Assembly (NCBI GenBank): GCA_026225945.1
Contig: JAMJFZ010000199.1
Coordinates: 70,038,501 to 70,102,500 of the forward strand
Origin: Cricetomys ansorgei
Taxonomy: Eukaryota > Chordata > Mammalia > Rodentia > Nesomyidae
Reading direction: 5' to 3'
DNA: 64,000 bases
This document shows, piece by piece, positions 1 through 13,200 of this stretch; position 1 is the stretch's first letter, and each line of letters opens with the position of its first letter. Made by a program: the position numbers and the translations under genes. The notes under the pieces are model-generated. The model had not been told where the DNA came from, made no database searches, and saw only the letters and a list, made by a program, of their open reading frames with translations.

Positions 1-648
1 CCAGTCTGGAATACAGTTTCTGTGTGCTGACCCTTAGGAAACACTTTCCACATTTTAAGACAGAGTCTGGTTTGCTAGAAAAATAATCTTTGTATGCAGT
101 AAGAGTTCTATCATAGGATGGAGTTCCCATCACCATCATCAGTATCTTGACCACTTGTAGTCAGGTTTGCAGGAAAAAAAGAAAAACTGTTCAGTTTAAC
201 TAAGCGGCTTTTAGGCCCCAAGGCCCCGCTTCCACAACAGGGGGCCCTGGGCCTGTGGGAAGAATATCTAGCAAAGTCTTGGCAGCTTGGCATCCTTTTA
301 CACCACCACTAAAGGGAAACACACAACCTCTCCCACAGATCTCAAACACAGCATCTTGAGCGTCACACATACGATGCAGCTATCAGAAAACTCAGTTTGC
401 GAAACAATATGCTACCACCAGCAGCAGGAGGGCGCGTCAGCTCCATGATCAGGAAAAGCAGTTGCTTATTCCCTGCTCCCAGATGAATTACTTGTTTTTT
501 CCATGAAAAATGTCTTCTCTAAAGGCCTCTATTCTGACTTTTGAGCCCTCTTTCTCGCTTAATTTTCACAATTTTCTCTTCACAGAGGCTTATTCCCTTC
601 CTTACTCTCCTCTTCCTTCAGGAGGCTTCTACTCATTATTTTTGCATA

Positions 649-722
649 GATCGATAGATCGATCGATAGATAGATAGATAGATCGATAGATCGATAGATA
701 GATAGAGAGAGATAGAGATATA
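649..722. repeat. GATA/GATC tetranucleotide microsatellite
   Basis: Tandem GATA units are interrupted by regularly placed GATC units and run into a short GAGA tract. The mix of two tetramers shows an expanded compound microsatellite rather than a pure GATA array. Confidence 0.9.
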
Positions 723-3700
723 CTCTTTGTCCTCTAGGAGCTGCCCTTAGTGTACTTTACCGGACACTTGCGGTCTGGAGTTTTTCTCTTCTTCCTTGTC
801 TCCACGTTGGATTAGCTGGTGTGATGCCTGGCCCAGGTTGATGCCTCATTTGTAGTAGTTAGGCTGCTAGGGAGCTCACCAAGAGAGACATGGAGGCATT
901 TTTCATAAGTGGAAGCCCTGCCAGACCTCAGCAGAGGGAACTACCATCATAGCCAGCGCCAACCTGGACAGTGGAACCCGGAGCACCTGAGCTCAGGGGT
1001 TTTTACGCTTTCAGAACTCTTCAGGTGCAGATCATAAACAATCAAACACCCCCCCAACACACACACAGAAATCCAACACCTGCAAACAATACAGAATGCC
1101 CTAGACCTAGGCTAAGCCTCTCAGCCAACAGTGCATAAAATAATTTCAAACATAACTAAAAATAAACTTCCCCAACACACTTCCATTTTAAACTTGAGGA
1201 AATCCTTCCCAAGTATGACTCAAAAGCCCAAGCAAGCCTTCACATCAACACCAGCAGAACCAGAGTCTACTACAGCAAAACAAGAGGTGCAGCGGGGAAG
1301 CACGAAGCTAAGACCACTCACAGGTTCATCTCACACCGTGCAGGAAGATGACCAGCCACGAGTGTTTACAGGTGAACAGGTCACCAAAGTGTCACAGAAA
1401 AGGAAACACAGCCTCGTTCCTGTTGGGAAATTCAGGTGTGCCCCCTGAGACACAAGACCAAATTCGAGACCACCACCACCACCGCCGCCACCACCGCTGA
1501 CCCCACATCCACCTTAGAAGGCGATCTAACAATGGGCATCACAGCCTCAAAGGTGCACACCTGGGATCCAACCCTTGCTTGTCCTCATACACTACCCCGA
1601 GACACTAACAGGAGGGCCGAGGGCGAGGTCGCCATTCTCAACAGGAAGTACTGAGCACCTACACTGCAAACAAGAGATGCCTACCGACACAGCATGGCAG
1701 GGCACTTCACAGAGCACTCAGAAGCAGTCAGAGAGGACACAGCACTAACTGAAGAGCCCCTCCCTACCACCTCACAGCAGAACTCACAGCCCAGGGCAGA
1801 GTAGGTGGCAAGGTGCCAGAATCTGTCACAGGGGTCGTGTAAAACAAAAGGAAACATGACCACAGGTGTCGGTATTTGCCTGGTGAACATCATGAGGACC
1901 AGAGGAATGGGTCAGAAAGTCACCCCAGCAGGTGCTGGGGGCACCCAGGGCTGGTAGACTCCCAACTGTCCACTGCAGCTTCCTCCTACTTGGCCATTGG
2001 ACTGTGTGGACAATGCAAGTATTAAAATACAATGACATCAGAACCATTCTGCTGTGGACTGCCCATATTGCAAAACAGGACTTTACAGTAACGGCAGGAA
2101 CTGCTGGCTCTCACGGCAGCTTCTGAAACACTCCAGGGAACTGTTGAGAAGCAGAAAAGTCACTCCGCAGAGGCCACAAACTACTTGACGTCATGCCATA
2201 GCACTCTTAAGATGAACCCATAGGCACAGGGAGCAGACGTGGCTCCTGGACACTCAGGAAGAGGATGACAGAAGCGGAGTGGATATTGCTAAAGGATACC
2301 GCCTCTGTGATAAGGCACCCAGGGTCCTGGCTACACCAGTTGCTCTCCTGACTATACCACCGGTTCTGCAAGAAGCTATACCTGGGAACAGGGAAGCAGG
2401 TACCCAGGTTCTCTCTCTAACTTCTTATAACTAGACATGAATTCACAACTAGCCTGTGACAAAAGTTTATTTTTTAAAGATACTAAACGTCAAACCCCCA
2501 AGGCTCCACACTGATAAAGAGCAGATCCATCTCCAACCTTGTAGAACAAGACCAGAAAGCAGGTGAACTATCACAGGGTACAAACTATCCTGAGCAACAC
2601 TGCTCAGCCAGATGACTGGCATGAGTATTACTCATACCCTTCACCCAAGACCTCCAGCTCTCCTCCCTCAGAGAAAGTGTGTCTCTGTTCTCTACTTGTT
2701 CCCCAGAGGATAGAGCCATGTGCTTATTTCTGGCTCTTGGTCATCAACATAGACCTTTGCTTTCAGGGACTGTCTGCTACAAATATTACCCACCTTCAAT
2801 AAGCTCATACTCCACCCATAAGCCACAGCTTGACCCCCTTCTGGCTCCTCCCTGCTGACAGAACCCCTCTGGCTTTTGTGGGATCATACACCAACACACT
2901 TACCTACACTTGCCTCCATACCCTATTGCACAGGTAGTGTGCATAGGGTACGTGCAAGGGGCAGAGGCACAGAAATCCTGTCGGACCCAAGAAGGCAGGA
3001 CTGGAATGTGACCCACAACAGCAGGGCCACTGGGATAGCTAGCTATGGCCTCTGATACCGTCAGAAACATGGTGTACAGTCAGTTACAGACATAGCCTGA
3101 ACTCCACAATTGCGCATCCTAAAAGATGAACAGATCCATCAGGGCTGTCTCCATATCAGAACGGTTTGGTGCCAGCAGCAGGGGTACTTAGAACCTGACA
3201 GCTCTGGGGAACAACTCAAACCTGCTTTCTACCTAAAAGCAACTCCTCATCCAGAGTTCTAACTCCAGAGGGACAGTGTAGAAAAACAGACAGTAGACAT
3301 GGTAGTTGGACCCAACTGGATTCTACTCCCAGTTGTGTTCTTCATCTGCTCTTAGGTCTTAGAACACATCACCTCTCAGGTCAGAAAGAAAACAACCCCC
3401 ACTGCCCTGCTCTCCTCTGGCACCATCTTTGAGCTGTGTCCTCCTCTGAGTTGCTACAGCACTGCCCAAATCCCACCTACCAGTACGGCCAGTCTGCATC
3501 ATCTGCCCAGTGCTCAAGGCATCCAGGCTGTCATACCCTCTCAATGTGAAGGCACACAAAGAGCAGCAGGGCCCTGAAGACAAGCTAGCACGTCTTGAAG
3601 ACAAGTCTCCTAGCTCAAATATCATGGCAGGTCACTGCCCTCAGCAAGTCACAGCCTCCCTTCTACAGGGCATGGGTGAAGAATGGCTTTGGACTGCTTT

Positions 3701-6700
3701 GATCAGTTCCTATTTTTGGAGTGTCTGCTGTCACTGGCCCCACTACCTCCTGCCATGTGGAGGGGTGGTACCTTGGGGGCATCAGAAGCTGAGCTGCAAA
3801 GAAGCATGCTCTTCCCAATGGCCAGCCCATGCCAAAACAAGCATCGCTGGGTGCCTAACCACACTGAGACCAAGGAAACAGACAAAACCCTGTGAAGTCC
3901 TAGGGGAGGACAATACAGAACAACACAAAAACAAGTACTAGCAACCAATGAGGAGGCAATTAGACTGACATCTTATATGCACCTTGGGGATATCTATCTC
4001 TATCTCTACCCCCCACATATACACACACTCAGAGTCGAGTGGCAGAAGCAAGCTGGGGTGGGGGGTTACTCTCAACACCACTGTTCCATGCTTAGGAAGG
4101 CAAGGAGGGGTCTCTAGATGGAGTCACTGCAACTGAAGGGGTAGCTTGAGGAAAGACACCCGGGAACAGGTCAGGGTAGCCATCAGAAGTGGGCACAAGG
4201 TCTCCAAGGATGGAAGGACATAAAAAGCTGCAATGCCAAGTGAAAGTCAGTCCTTCTGCGGCAAGGACAGGGTGCCTATAATGACTCCTAGCTAGGGCCA
4301 CACTGTGGCCAGATGAGCCTGCACCAGTAAAGGCCAGGCTGGAGACCACAGACCAGCTGGAAGAGACTCACAGCTGGAGCCAGTCTAGACAGTTGCAGAC
4401 CAGGAAAAACAGAATCCTCATCCTCTACGGCCACCACCCACCTCAGTGCTGACTCCATGCTCATTAGCAACCTGGCAGTGGCAGGGAGGCAGCCCAGGGA
4501 AGAAGGCCAGACTCAGAAATGAACCCGACTCCTCATTAGTTGGTGGCGCTAAAAGTCCATGCTCAAAGGTTGGCCAAGCCAGGAAGGGGCTGCTGGGCTG
4601 TGTGTTTGTTAATGTTGGGAGACAGACGGGCTTCCGACTTAAAACTGTGTCCTTTTCCAAAGAATTGGCTAGAATGGATGAGGAAGTAGAATGCAGTCAA
4701 AGCAGGCTGGGCAGACGAGGGACTGCACCCCTTCTCCCGCTCACCAGTGTTTTCCAGCATGGATTTCCTGTAGTCATTGCTGCCCATGAGTCCCTAAGCA
4801 TAGCTCCGAAACACCCAGATCTCCTGGAATACCTCCGTACTCTATCCCATTAGCATCCCACTTCCCACTGAGAACAGACTCACCTGATCCTCTCAGACTG
4901 TACGCAGGATCTGGCATAGGTACAGGACAGACATACAGGCACAGACAGACAGGCCATGTGCCCTAAACAAAGCATCTGCCCCACAACTTCTGGTGATACA
5001 TGACCCTCCAATGCCACCTTCCCCAGCACCAGCCATCAAGCCAGTAAGCTCGTTCATTCTTGTTCATGGGAACAAGAATCCTGAGTTCTGCTCTAGCCCC
5101 ACCCCCATCCGAAATACAGCACACATACCTCTTTATGGCCCCCAAACTTTTACCACATTCACCCTGAGAATGTCCTCCTCACAGGGCAGAAGGCCAGGAC
5201 AAAGTCTGCTTACAACCGCTGCCATTATCAGCACCATCTCTAGTTCATGGGCCTCTTCCAGCCTTCCAGTATGTCAAGCTTCTTCCCATCTGGACTCCCA
5301 AAAAGCAAAGGAGGGTGCTAGGCAGACAGAGGGGCAGAGCAATTAGCCGGCTTGTCTCCAAGGAGTGTGATCACTTGCTCGAACACAGGAAGTTTGCAGA
5401 CCTGCAGTGTTTAAGGAAGCTAGCAGATCTAGGCAGATGCCTAGTGGTCAACAGACAGGAGACAACAGACTATGAAGGGATAAAAGACAGTGATAATAAC
5501 CACTTAATGACCACAGTGATGATGTAATTCACTTAAAAGCAGCCATGCCCCTAGCCACCCGGAGAGAAGACAGAGCAGGTTGTCTGAAGCGGGAAATGGA
5601 AGGTGGGGCAGCTCAGAAGAAGGCTCAGAAGAAGGCTGCCCCACTGCCTCTGGACTGCATTCCCCTGCCGCCACAGCCCCTTCTTCACCCTTCAGAACTC
5701 TCCTCTGACCCTCAAGCGTTATCCTCAAAAGCTGGATCCTCTGCATCCCTGGAGTGGGCATGATGAACACCGGGAAAGCTGTGATCATGTCAACTGTATG
5801 AGAAGGCAAGATTTGGGAGCTCTGGAAAGTGACATAGTTAACATCCCATAGCTACAGAGCTGCAATGTTGGGCTCATACCAGAATGTGGAATAAGTCAGG
5901 CCTGGGATCCATCCTTATCTCAGGGGAAATCAGAGGCAGAAAACAAGACAATCTTCCATCGATCCAGTGGAAGAAAATCATAAAGGTTTATTGGGCCAGA
6001 GCACTTGGCCAGGGTCTCTCAGGGCCAGCGTGACCACTTGGCCCTGCTTGCTCATTTCCAGTCAGGAAGAGCCGCTGTCTCCAGCAGCCAGAGCAGAGCC
6101 CAGGGTTGCCAGGATAATAAGTAGCCCCTGCCACAAGTCCAGGAAGAACCCAGCTGCCCCAGATTCACTAAAGGGTACACAGTGCCACTTCACCAAGGGG
6201 AGTCCAGTCACACAGCATGGAGCCCTGGAGCAGACCAACCTGGACCTTTCAGTTCCAGCCACGAGACCCTGTGTCCATCCCCATTCAGCAAATCTCAGCA
6301 AGACTCAACAGGCCTTTCTTGAAAAGCACCGACAGCTACTGCCAAGTTCAGGCCTCCCTTCCTGCCTAAGCTTCCCGAGTCACTCCTCGTGTGCTCTGTG
6401 AGGAACACAGCCTGCAGGCAGCCCCTTTCTGCTGGCCACTGTGTCCTGGGCCTCATAAAAGGCCTGACCACTGCATAGCTCCACAGAACACTACTCTTCT
6501 GACACAAGGGCCCTGACTAAAGAGTTCATGGTCGAGGCCTTGTTGAGCCCTGTCCAGGTGGGAAACCCAGCAAACCACCTGCCTGCCTGTAGCAAGCCAC
6601 CAAGTTGACACAAGTCCTAACAGGTTACACCCATGCCCAATGTGCTCTGGGTATGAAACCAAGCAAAGCTTCTCTCCACCACCCTCATTTCGGAGAGCCT

Positions 6701-6757
6701 TAGGGCCAATGAGAAAATCTGACAGCTGGGACAGAGTAAGGTAGCCTGAAGTGACAG

Positions 6758-6772
6758 GCACCAGAGGGCAGC
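6758..6772 (+). promoter_or_regulatory. CTCF-like motif
   Basis: The sequence GCACCAGAGGGCAGC fits the CTCF core pattern (CANNAG followed by a G-rich GGCAG half). This is a motif match by eye only; occupancy is unknown. Confidence 0.4.
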
Positions 6773-7521
6773 CCTAGATATAACAGGCTACCTTGAACAA
6801 TAGCCTCAACTACCCAGGTAAGGTACTCTAGACATGAAAAATCTTCAGGGAACTCTTCATGACACCTGATTTGTTGACAGATACCAGGGGACCTGGCCAA
6901 GACAACTCTCCAGAAGAGAGTTCAGCACAGCATGAACAGAAAGCACAGAGAAGAACAGTTCAAGGTCAGCTCTGTCACAGCCTCCAGTTCTTCAGCTAAC
7001 ATTGGCCAGGAACCCATAGATTCCCTGCCCCAAAGGCCCCAGCTAGCTTTGAGTGGGGTAAAAGGCAGGGAGGCAGAAAAGGACTATAGTTGGCTGCTAG
7101 CAACTTGAGTCAGGATGCAAGTTTCCCTCCTAAGAATGTAAAATATATGTCCTCCCTGCCTGCCTTGGCACACTGAAGGAGGCAGGACCAGAATACTCTG
7201 TGTACAGAGTGCAAATCCAAACAGAGTTAACAGTGAACAAAGGCAGCATGCCCTGGAGAAGACAACAGTGGCCATGCCTGGCCATGCCTCCTTCCCTTCT
7301 GTTCTTCAGTCTTTCTGTCGTCCAGCCCCTCATTCACAGATCCAGTGACCACTTAGGAGCCAAGCAGCACTGAGCACAACAACACACAAATGAATCTGAT
7401 GTCTACCTTCAGACTAAGAAGCCCACTGTAGCTGATGAGCACAAAGTCAGAACTTGAGGAACATAATGAACCACAGCAGGACTGAGCCACGGGTGAAATT
7501 CCACTCCTACGATCAAATAGA

Positions 7522-7663
7522 GCTGGGCAGTGGTGGTGCACACCCTTGGGAGGCAGAGGCAGGCGGATCTCTGTGAGTTTGAGGTCAGCCTGGTCTACTG
7601 AGTGAGTTCCGGGACAGCCAGAGTTACAACAGAGAAACCCTATCTCTAAAGAAAAAAAAAAAA
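7522..7663 (+). mobile_element. B1 SINE with target-site duplication
   Basis: This 7SL-derived rodent SINE starts GCTGGGCAGTGGTGGTGCAC, contains the GAGTTTGAGGTCAGCCTGG box and ends in CAGAGAAACCCTATCTC plus an A-rich tail. Near-identical direct repeats flank it (GATCAAATAG at 7511-7520 and GATCAAAATAG at 7664-7674), as expected for L1-driven insertion. About 15 bp of the usual segment (the part around TTTAATCCCAGC) is missing between the first promoter box and GGGAGGCAGAGG, so this copy is internally deleted. Confidence 0.93.
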
Positions 7664-9059
7664 GATCAAAATAGATTTCTTAGCCCCAAGCCCACCACAT
7701 GTGACCTGGTGGAAAGAGAAGCAACAGAAGCCTTCGTGTTACATAGCAACACACTCTTCCCCAACACTGCAGAATGATAATTGCCCACCCATCTCAGGAC
7801 TGTATGTGTCTTCTTCGATCCAATGGAAGGCTAACAGTAAGGACTAACCAGTTCCTCTTCCTGGACCCTGGGCTCCTCACCTTTCTCATGGAATCATAGC
7901 AGACCCTCTCCCCAGGGTCACCTAGTATGCTTAGCAGAGCTTAGCCCCCACCTGCTGGGTGGGTGTGGCTGGTATCACCAGTGTTGCTCCTGCAGAATGC
8001 TCCCATCTCTCCAACAACCAGACTGTGCCCTCCACCTCAGCCAACCCAAATTCTATACTGCAGGAAGTTCCCCAGCAGGGTATCATCACATATCTGTGAA
8101 TGGCTGGCTACACCTCTGGTCACAGGTCAATCCTCAACTCCCTGCTGGGAGCTCCCCAAATTGTCTGCTTCGATTTCTATTACTGCCCCCCCCACCTCGT
8201 GCCTTCTCCTGCAGTCTACTCCTTTATCCAAACTTGCTGTTGCCCTTGGCTTTAGATGTTGTGCTGGGTGCTGAGGGACAAGCAAGGCAGGGACGCCTAC
8301 ACCATGAATTCACAAAAGCATAAGAGAGTGAAGGGCATTCCAAGTAAGAGGCTTGACATGTACACGCAGGTGAGCAAAGACACAGGGTGTTCAGGAAATA
8401 AGGACCTATGCACATGAAGCAAGAACCAAAAGTACTGGCTAGAGCCCTGGATTCAAGCCAGATGCAGAGCTTCAACCTACAAACAGGGAACCATGGAAAG
8501 GATATAATGACATCTGCCTGCGCATGTGCCCCCAGACATAGCATTGGGGTCTAAGCTGCTGTCCCAGCATCTGCATATGGCCATACAGAAAATTACCTGA
8601 GGAAACTCATCTAGGCAAAGTCAGAAGCCAAGGCTGTTGGATACGAATGCGAGCCAGCTAAAACTCAACCTCCTGCAGGAATCCTCTTGGCTTTTAATGG
8701 GCCTCCCCCAGCCATCTGCTTCTGACCTCCCATATCCTGGGTCCCAGTACCTGGGATTCCCAACACAAGCTGTGCATGAAGCTGTCACTCACTGTAAAGT
8801 ACAATGTTACTCTTGGACCCTTACCACTAACAGATTTTACCTGCACCGTCAGCCTATGAGTACAGCCACAGTGCAAGTACATGCCATGCAGCAATCCCAG
8901 TCCCTGCCTCACAGGCACGAAAGGTAACACAAAGAGCAAGCAATGTCAGTGTACAAACATCTGGTGCCGGGAAGAAAAGGGGGAGTTGGGAAATACCCAG
9001 AGAGAGGTCAGAAAGTGACTGGGAGTCACCTGGCTCCAGGCCAGGACCTAAGAAAAAGA

Positions 9060-9088
9060 CAGGCACGCACGCACGCACGCACGCATGC
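9060..9088. repeat. (GCAC)n microsatellite
   Basis: Seven or so tandem GCAC units end in a GCAT variant. It lies just upstream of the CpG island. Confidence 0.85.
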
Positions 9089-9499
9089 AAGGGAGGAAGG
9101 AAGGGGTGCCAAGGGTGTGAGTGGGAAGGTATATGGCAGGATGAGGGGTAGAGGAGATGCACGCGGTCCTAGGGAACTTCCTGGGAAGACTGCAGAGGTC
9201 CCTACCTGTGCTGTCAAAGCTGCAGATGTGGCTTTTGAGGCCAATTTAGTTACAGACGACTTTAGTGACTGCCAGACTGGACATCTGAGACAAAGCTTCC
9301 CGGTAGAAAGAAGGGTGAGACAGGAGTCTACCAACAACAGGTGGCCTGGGGGGAGATTGCGCGGGGAAACCGCAAATCCAGACCACATGGAAGTCCCAAA
9401 GGGATCTCAATGAGGCATCATGTACATCGTGAAGAATGGAATAAGGGGAGGCACACATGATCGTGATCTCCAGCAAGGGCTCAGGGGCTAATCCTCCCT

Positions 9500-10230
9500 C
9501 AGAGCCTCAGGGGACACCTCTTGCAGCTAACAAGTGAGTTCGCGGGCGCTCCAGGTGCAGCGCGGTCCTCAAGGGTGGGTAGCGAGGGCACCAGCCAGAC
9601 ACTGAGCCATTCTGCCCGCCAGGACCGCCCTCTCCATGCAGCATCCAAGTCTCGCACCCTAGCTTCGCATCCAAGATGTGTCCCGCACCCCGTGCCCGGC
9701 GCCAGGGTTCTGAGCCCCACACTCGGGTCTTGAAGCCGGCCCCGCCCACTCCGAGCCTCCAGGCTCCGCCCCGTGCACTTGCCCGAGCCGCCCCGCCCTC
9801 TCCCGAGGCCACCGCCCTGCCTACGCCCGCAGCCGAACCTGTCTCACCTGCCTCACCTCTGGGGCGCGCTCCAACATTCGCGGCAGGAGGGCGGCGAGCC
9901 TCAGGCTGGCTACCCAAACATCACGTGACAACGAAACCGGCCAATGGCACGCGGTCCTCTGCCCGCCGGCGGACTGCGATTCCCAGCCTGCCCCGCGCGC
10001 GGGGGGGGGGGCAGTGAATGGGGAGAAGGGGGAGCGGCGAGATGGCAGCTGGCGCAGCAAAAAGACGCCCGCGGGGGGGATACTCTACCTTGGAGCCAAC
10101 AAAACTCAGGGTGAAGGAGAGGAGGAAGCTGGACCCGGACTCAGGCGCGCATAGCCGGGAGAGCTCGGTAACCGGGATCCTGGGCATGATATTCTCGCGG
10201 GGACGCAGACCCGGAATCTGAGGATGAGTG
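9500..10230. promoter_or_regulatory. Tsnare1: CpG-island promoter, probably Tsnare1 (minus strand)
   Basis: CpG density rises sharply here and falls again after about 10.23 kb. Sites visible inside include a CACGTG E-box at 9922-9927, a CCAAT box at 9941-9945, and a ZNF143/Staf-like element, ACTGCGATTCCCAGCCTGCC, at 9973-9992. This combination is typical of TATA-less housekeeping or bidirectional promoters. No TATA box is seen. Assignment to Tsnare1 rests on synteny and the minus-strand donor beside it. A divergent + strand non-coding transcript is equally possible. Confidence 0.6.
9848..9960 (-). other. Tsnare1: candidate non-coding first exon of Tsnare1
   Basis: Read on the minus strand, the sequence below the E-box/CCAAT/ZNF143 cluster leads to two splice donors nine bases apart: GAG|GTGAGG (exon end 9857) and CAG|GTGAGA (exon end 9848). 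The second is a near-perfect U2 donor. The 5' end is not defined; I placed it loosely near the promoter elements. No conserved coding sequence is seen in it, so it would be 5'UTR. The gene name is inferred from gene order. Confidence 0.35.
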
Positions 10231-13200
10231 CAGTTGAAAGACCCTAGCAAGGACCATGCCTGGGAACTAACTGCGTATTGACTCAGGGTTGCCCTTTGGG
10301 GATCGTAGCTGGATGTTCAGTCTTGGCCTGGCACTGGGCTTTCTGAAGGCTTCCTTACATTCGTCAGTGGATACACGGGAGGAAGGGCCAGACAGGGGAG
10401 GAGCATGGGCCAGGATGTGTCACCTACTGAAAACCTCTCATCCCCACTGATGAGCCCAGGTCATGCTGGGGCAGCAGAAGAGCATGACTTGCCCGGGCCC
10501 TTGCTAATTATGTGGTTCTACCTAGTGGATTCTTCTTTGAGCCCATTCTAGGTCAGGATCTAACACCTGTTAGCACCACTTGCACAGGTTACTGAGTTCC
10601 CAGGCTCTGAGCATGCCTTCTGCAACCCCAGATGCCCTGGGGGATCCCTGGACAAGTAGATTGGGGAATAATACTATATACTAAAACTTCCTGTGAAGGA
10701 TCTGTGTTCAGCTGGGTCTTAGTCTGTAGAGCTCAGTGTCAGCTGAGACTTCTAGAGCAACTTCTGGCTCCTGATGCTTCAAGTTTGTGATGTGTGTGTG
10801 GAGGGTTGAGTATGAGAACACTGTGTGCATGTGAGTGCCACGCAGCTTGTAAACCTGAGTGTGTACCTGTGAGGTGTGTGAACAAGTGCTTCATGTAGGA
10901 ACCCAAATCCCAGCATGTGTTCTGGACACCGAGACACCAGTTTGTGTGCACACCATGAAGGGGTATGTGAGCAGGCAGTGTGACAATGTGAGGTGGTATG
11001 AATTGCACATCAGAGATGGGTGTCCCTGCCTGCACTTGGTGTGAACACGGATTCTAGCTCACACTGGCAGAAGTTTGTGTCCAGGCACACGCATGGGAAT
11101 AGTTGTTCATGGTACCATTGTGCACGAGGAGGAGAGGGAGGCTGGGTGGGCCAGGATGTGCACATGCTCAGCTATGCCTCTGCTGGGCTAGACTCAGGCA
11201 CTCGGGAGGACGGGTCACCAAGGGCTTAGGCTTGTGTGAGGGTTGGGTGGTCACTCTGGCCCTGCCTCTCTTGTCTCCTCCAGGATGGAGGAGAGGGGAG
11301 GTCTGGGTGTGTGGTTCAGTTGTCCAGTCCCCAATACCACAGACAAAGAGGAAAATGGTGTGTGCTTTCCAAGGGGTGACCCCTCTGGACTGGCTTCTTC
11401 CCCTACAACGTGGGCTACATAACCATGTTGAAGGGGTATAAAAGAGTCTACCTCAAGCAGGAGCTATCAGAAAAGGGGCTTGATGTCTCAAGTCTGGAGT
11501 AAGGCCATTTTGCCTCCTACAGGGAGGCGTAGCAGAGAAATGATCAGGAGGTAGGGAGGCAGCCTGCCCAAGGCCTCCTGGGGAACAGACTCAGGATCAG
11601 AGCTCACTTGGGCAGAGCTGTTACATGGTCTCCAGAAGGTCTGGATTCCATCCGCCTAGATCATAGACACCATAGAGAGAATGTCTGAGACGGGACTCTG
11701 CAGGCTAGACTCTGCTACTTGAGGACCAGGTTGGTTTCTGGCACCCTGAGTTGGGGACAACAGGTTAGGATAGTTTCAAGACTTTTGGAAGTACCCTGAG
11801 CTCAACACCTTCAGCTGGCTGAGAGGTTCATGAGGACCCCCACCCCACTCCCAGAAGCCACATGGGTGGCCCTGGCTTAGACTGCATCTCCAAACCCAGC
11901 AGAGCTGTTGCTCAGTGACGGTCATAACTCCTACTGACCCTCAGTGTGTGCCCCTTCCCCAACAGCACAAGGTGTTTGAGCTTTCCACTCTGTTCCCTCA
12001 AAAGCCTTCATTCATTGGATCATTCATTTCAGGTCCCCTTTGCCCCTTACCAGTAGAACAAATTTTTTCTCAGTACAGATGGATGCCCAGCTCAGCTGGC
12101 TGTGTGACTCACTCGTGGCCAAGAGTGACAGCAGAGGAAACAGAGTCTCAAACTCTTAAAAACAACAGAGGTAACTGGCTAGCCCACCTCATTGCCTCTT
12201 TCTCTTCTTCCACCTGGAATGTAGGCACAAGCATTGAGCAGACACAGGTTAGAGCCATGGGTACGGCCGTCACCCTGTCAGCCAACACCTTTGTCTCATC
12301 TCTCAGCCTGGACCTCCTGCCCGGAAGTGCCCCCCACCCCCACTCAGGGCTCTGCCTCCACACCCAAGAATCCTCATCCTACCAGTTCCATGAGGCTGGT
12401 GGAGAGACCAAGATGTTTACAAAAATAGAATCATCAGGTATCTCAGGCTCCTTGAGTATGGTAGGAAGAAGGTAGTCCAGGTTAGATTGTGTCCTTGTAC
12501 CCTTTGTGGGGTGCTCCCAGGGCCTCAAAGGCCCACAGTTGCAGGTATGCTAGGAGAGGCTGTCCTGGTATTGATGATGCCACCAATTAGGTGCTGCTTT
12601 CTGTGTCTACCAAGAAACCACAGGAATTGCACAGAAGAGAAGCCACAGGTTAGTAGAGGGTGGGTATGTAGGACAGATGGGGCAGTAATGGGCAGACAGA
12701 CCCTGGACTGGAGCCTCACAGCCACTATGGCTATTCTGTTCCCTGCCCTAGACAAGTCAGGCTCTGTTGATGTTTGGTGACAAGTTGGATGGTGGGATGC
12801 TTAGCCTAGAGTACCAAGCAGCCTTGGGTCCTAGGCAAGGACACCCTTCCCCTCCTCTGCCTCCAGGGAGAGAACTTTTGTCTTTATTCTGCTCCTCAGT
12901 GGGAGGAGCAAAGGAGGCTATCCTGACTGGTCCCTGGTCCCTTTGCTGAGTGCCCCATGTAGCCCTGAGAAGCAGAACCATTGCTCATCCATGCAGAACC
13001 CACTCCAGGCTCCCAAGGACAAGTCCATAACTGTACTTCTTAGAGCTTGGCGGGGCCTGGTGGTCCTACTTAGAAGCCTCCTGCCTTCACAGGCTCCTGA
13101 GTAGGGCCATACTCATAATATCTGCAGACAGGATGAGTAACAGAGCCTTCAAGCAAGAGGCCATGAGAGAGGATAGTGTCAAGGAGCTCCCAGCACCAAC

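Larger units (their letters stand above)
1..9847 (-). other. Tsnare1: putative Tsnare1 intron 1 (no exon seen)
   Basis: I see no open frame here that looks like a real exon on either strand; the short ORFs are isolated, repeat-derived or lack splice context. The assignment to Tsnare1 (a t-SNARE domain protein) is inference from two things: mammalian synteny, where Tsnare1 lies head-to-head upstream of Adgrb1, and a minus-strand splice donor in the CpG island at about 9.85 kb. I looked for sequence matching the N-terminus of TSNARE1 as I remember it and did not find it, which fits a long first intron. Besides the repeats listed separately, the stretch holds mostly unique AT/GC-balanced sequence and a few weak ancient-SINE-like pieces, for example around 5810-5890. 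Confidence 0.3.

Noticed and set aside
1436..1654. Thr-rich frame with a CCACCG run
   Set aside because: A short trinucleotide run explains the bias; there are no splice sites or homology.
10018..10221. 67-codon plus-strand frame in the first CpG island
   Set aside because: No family similarity recognised and no clear splice context; more likely a divergent-promoter artefact, although a small ORF of a lncRNA cannot be excluded.
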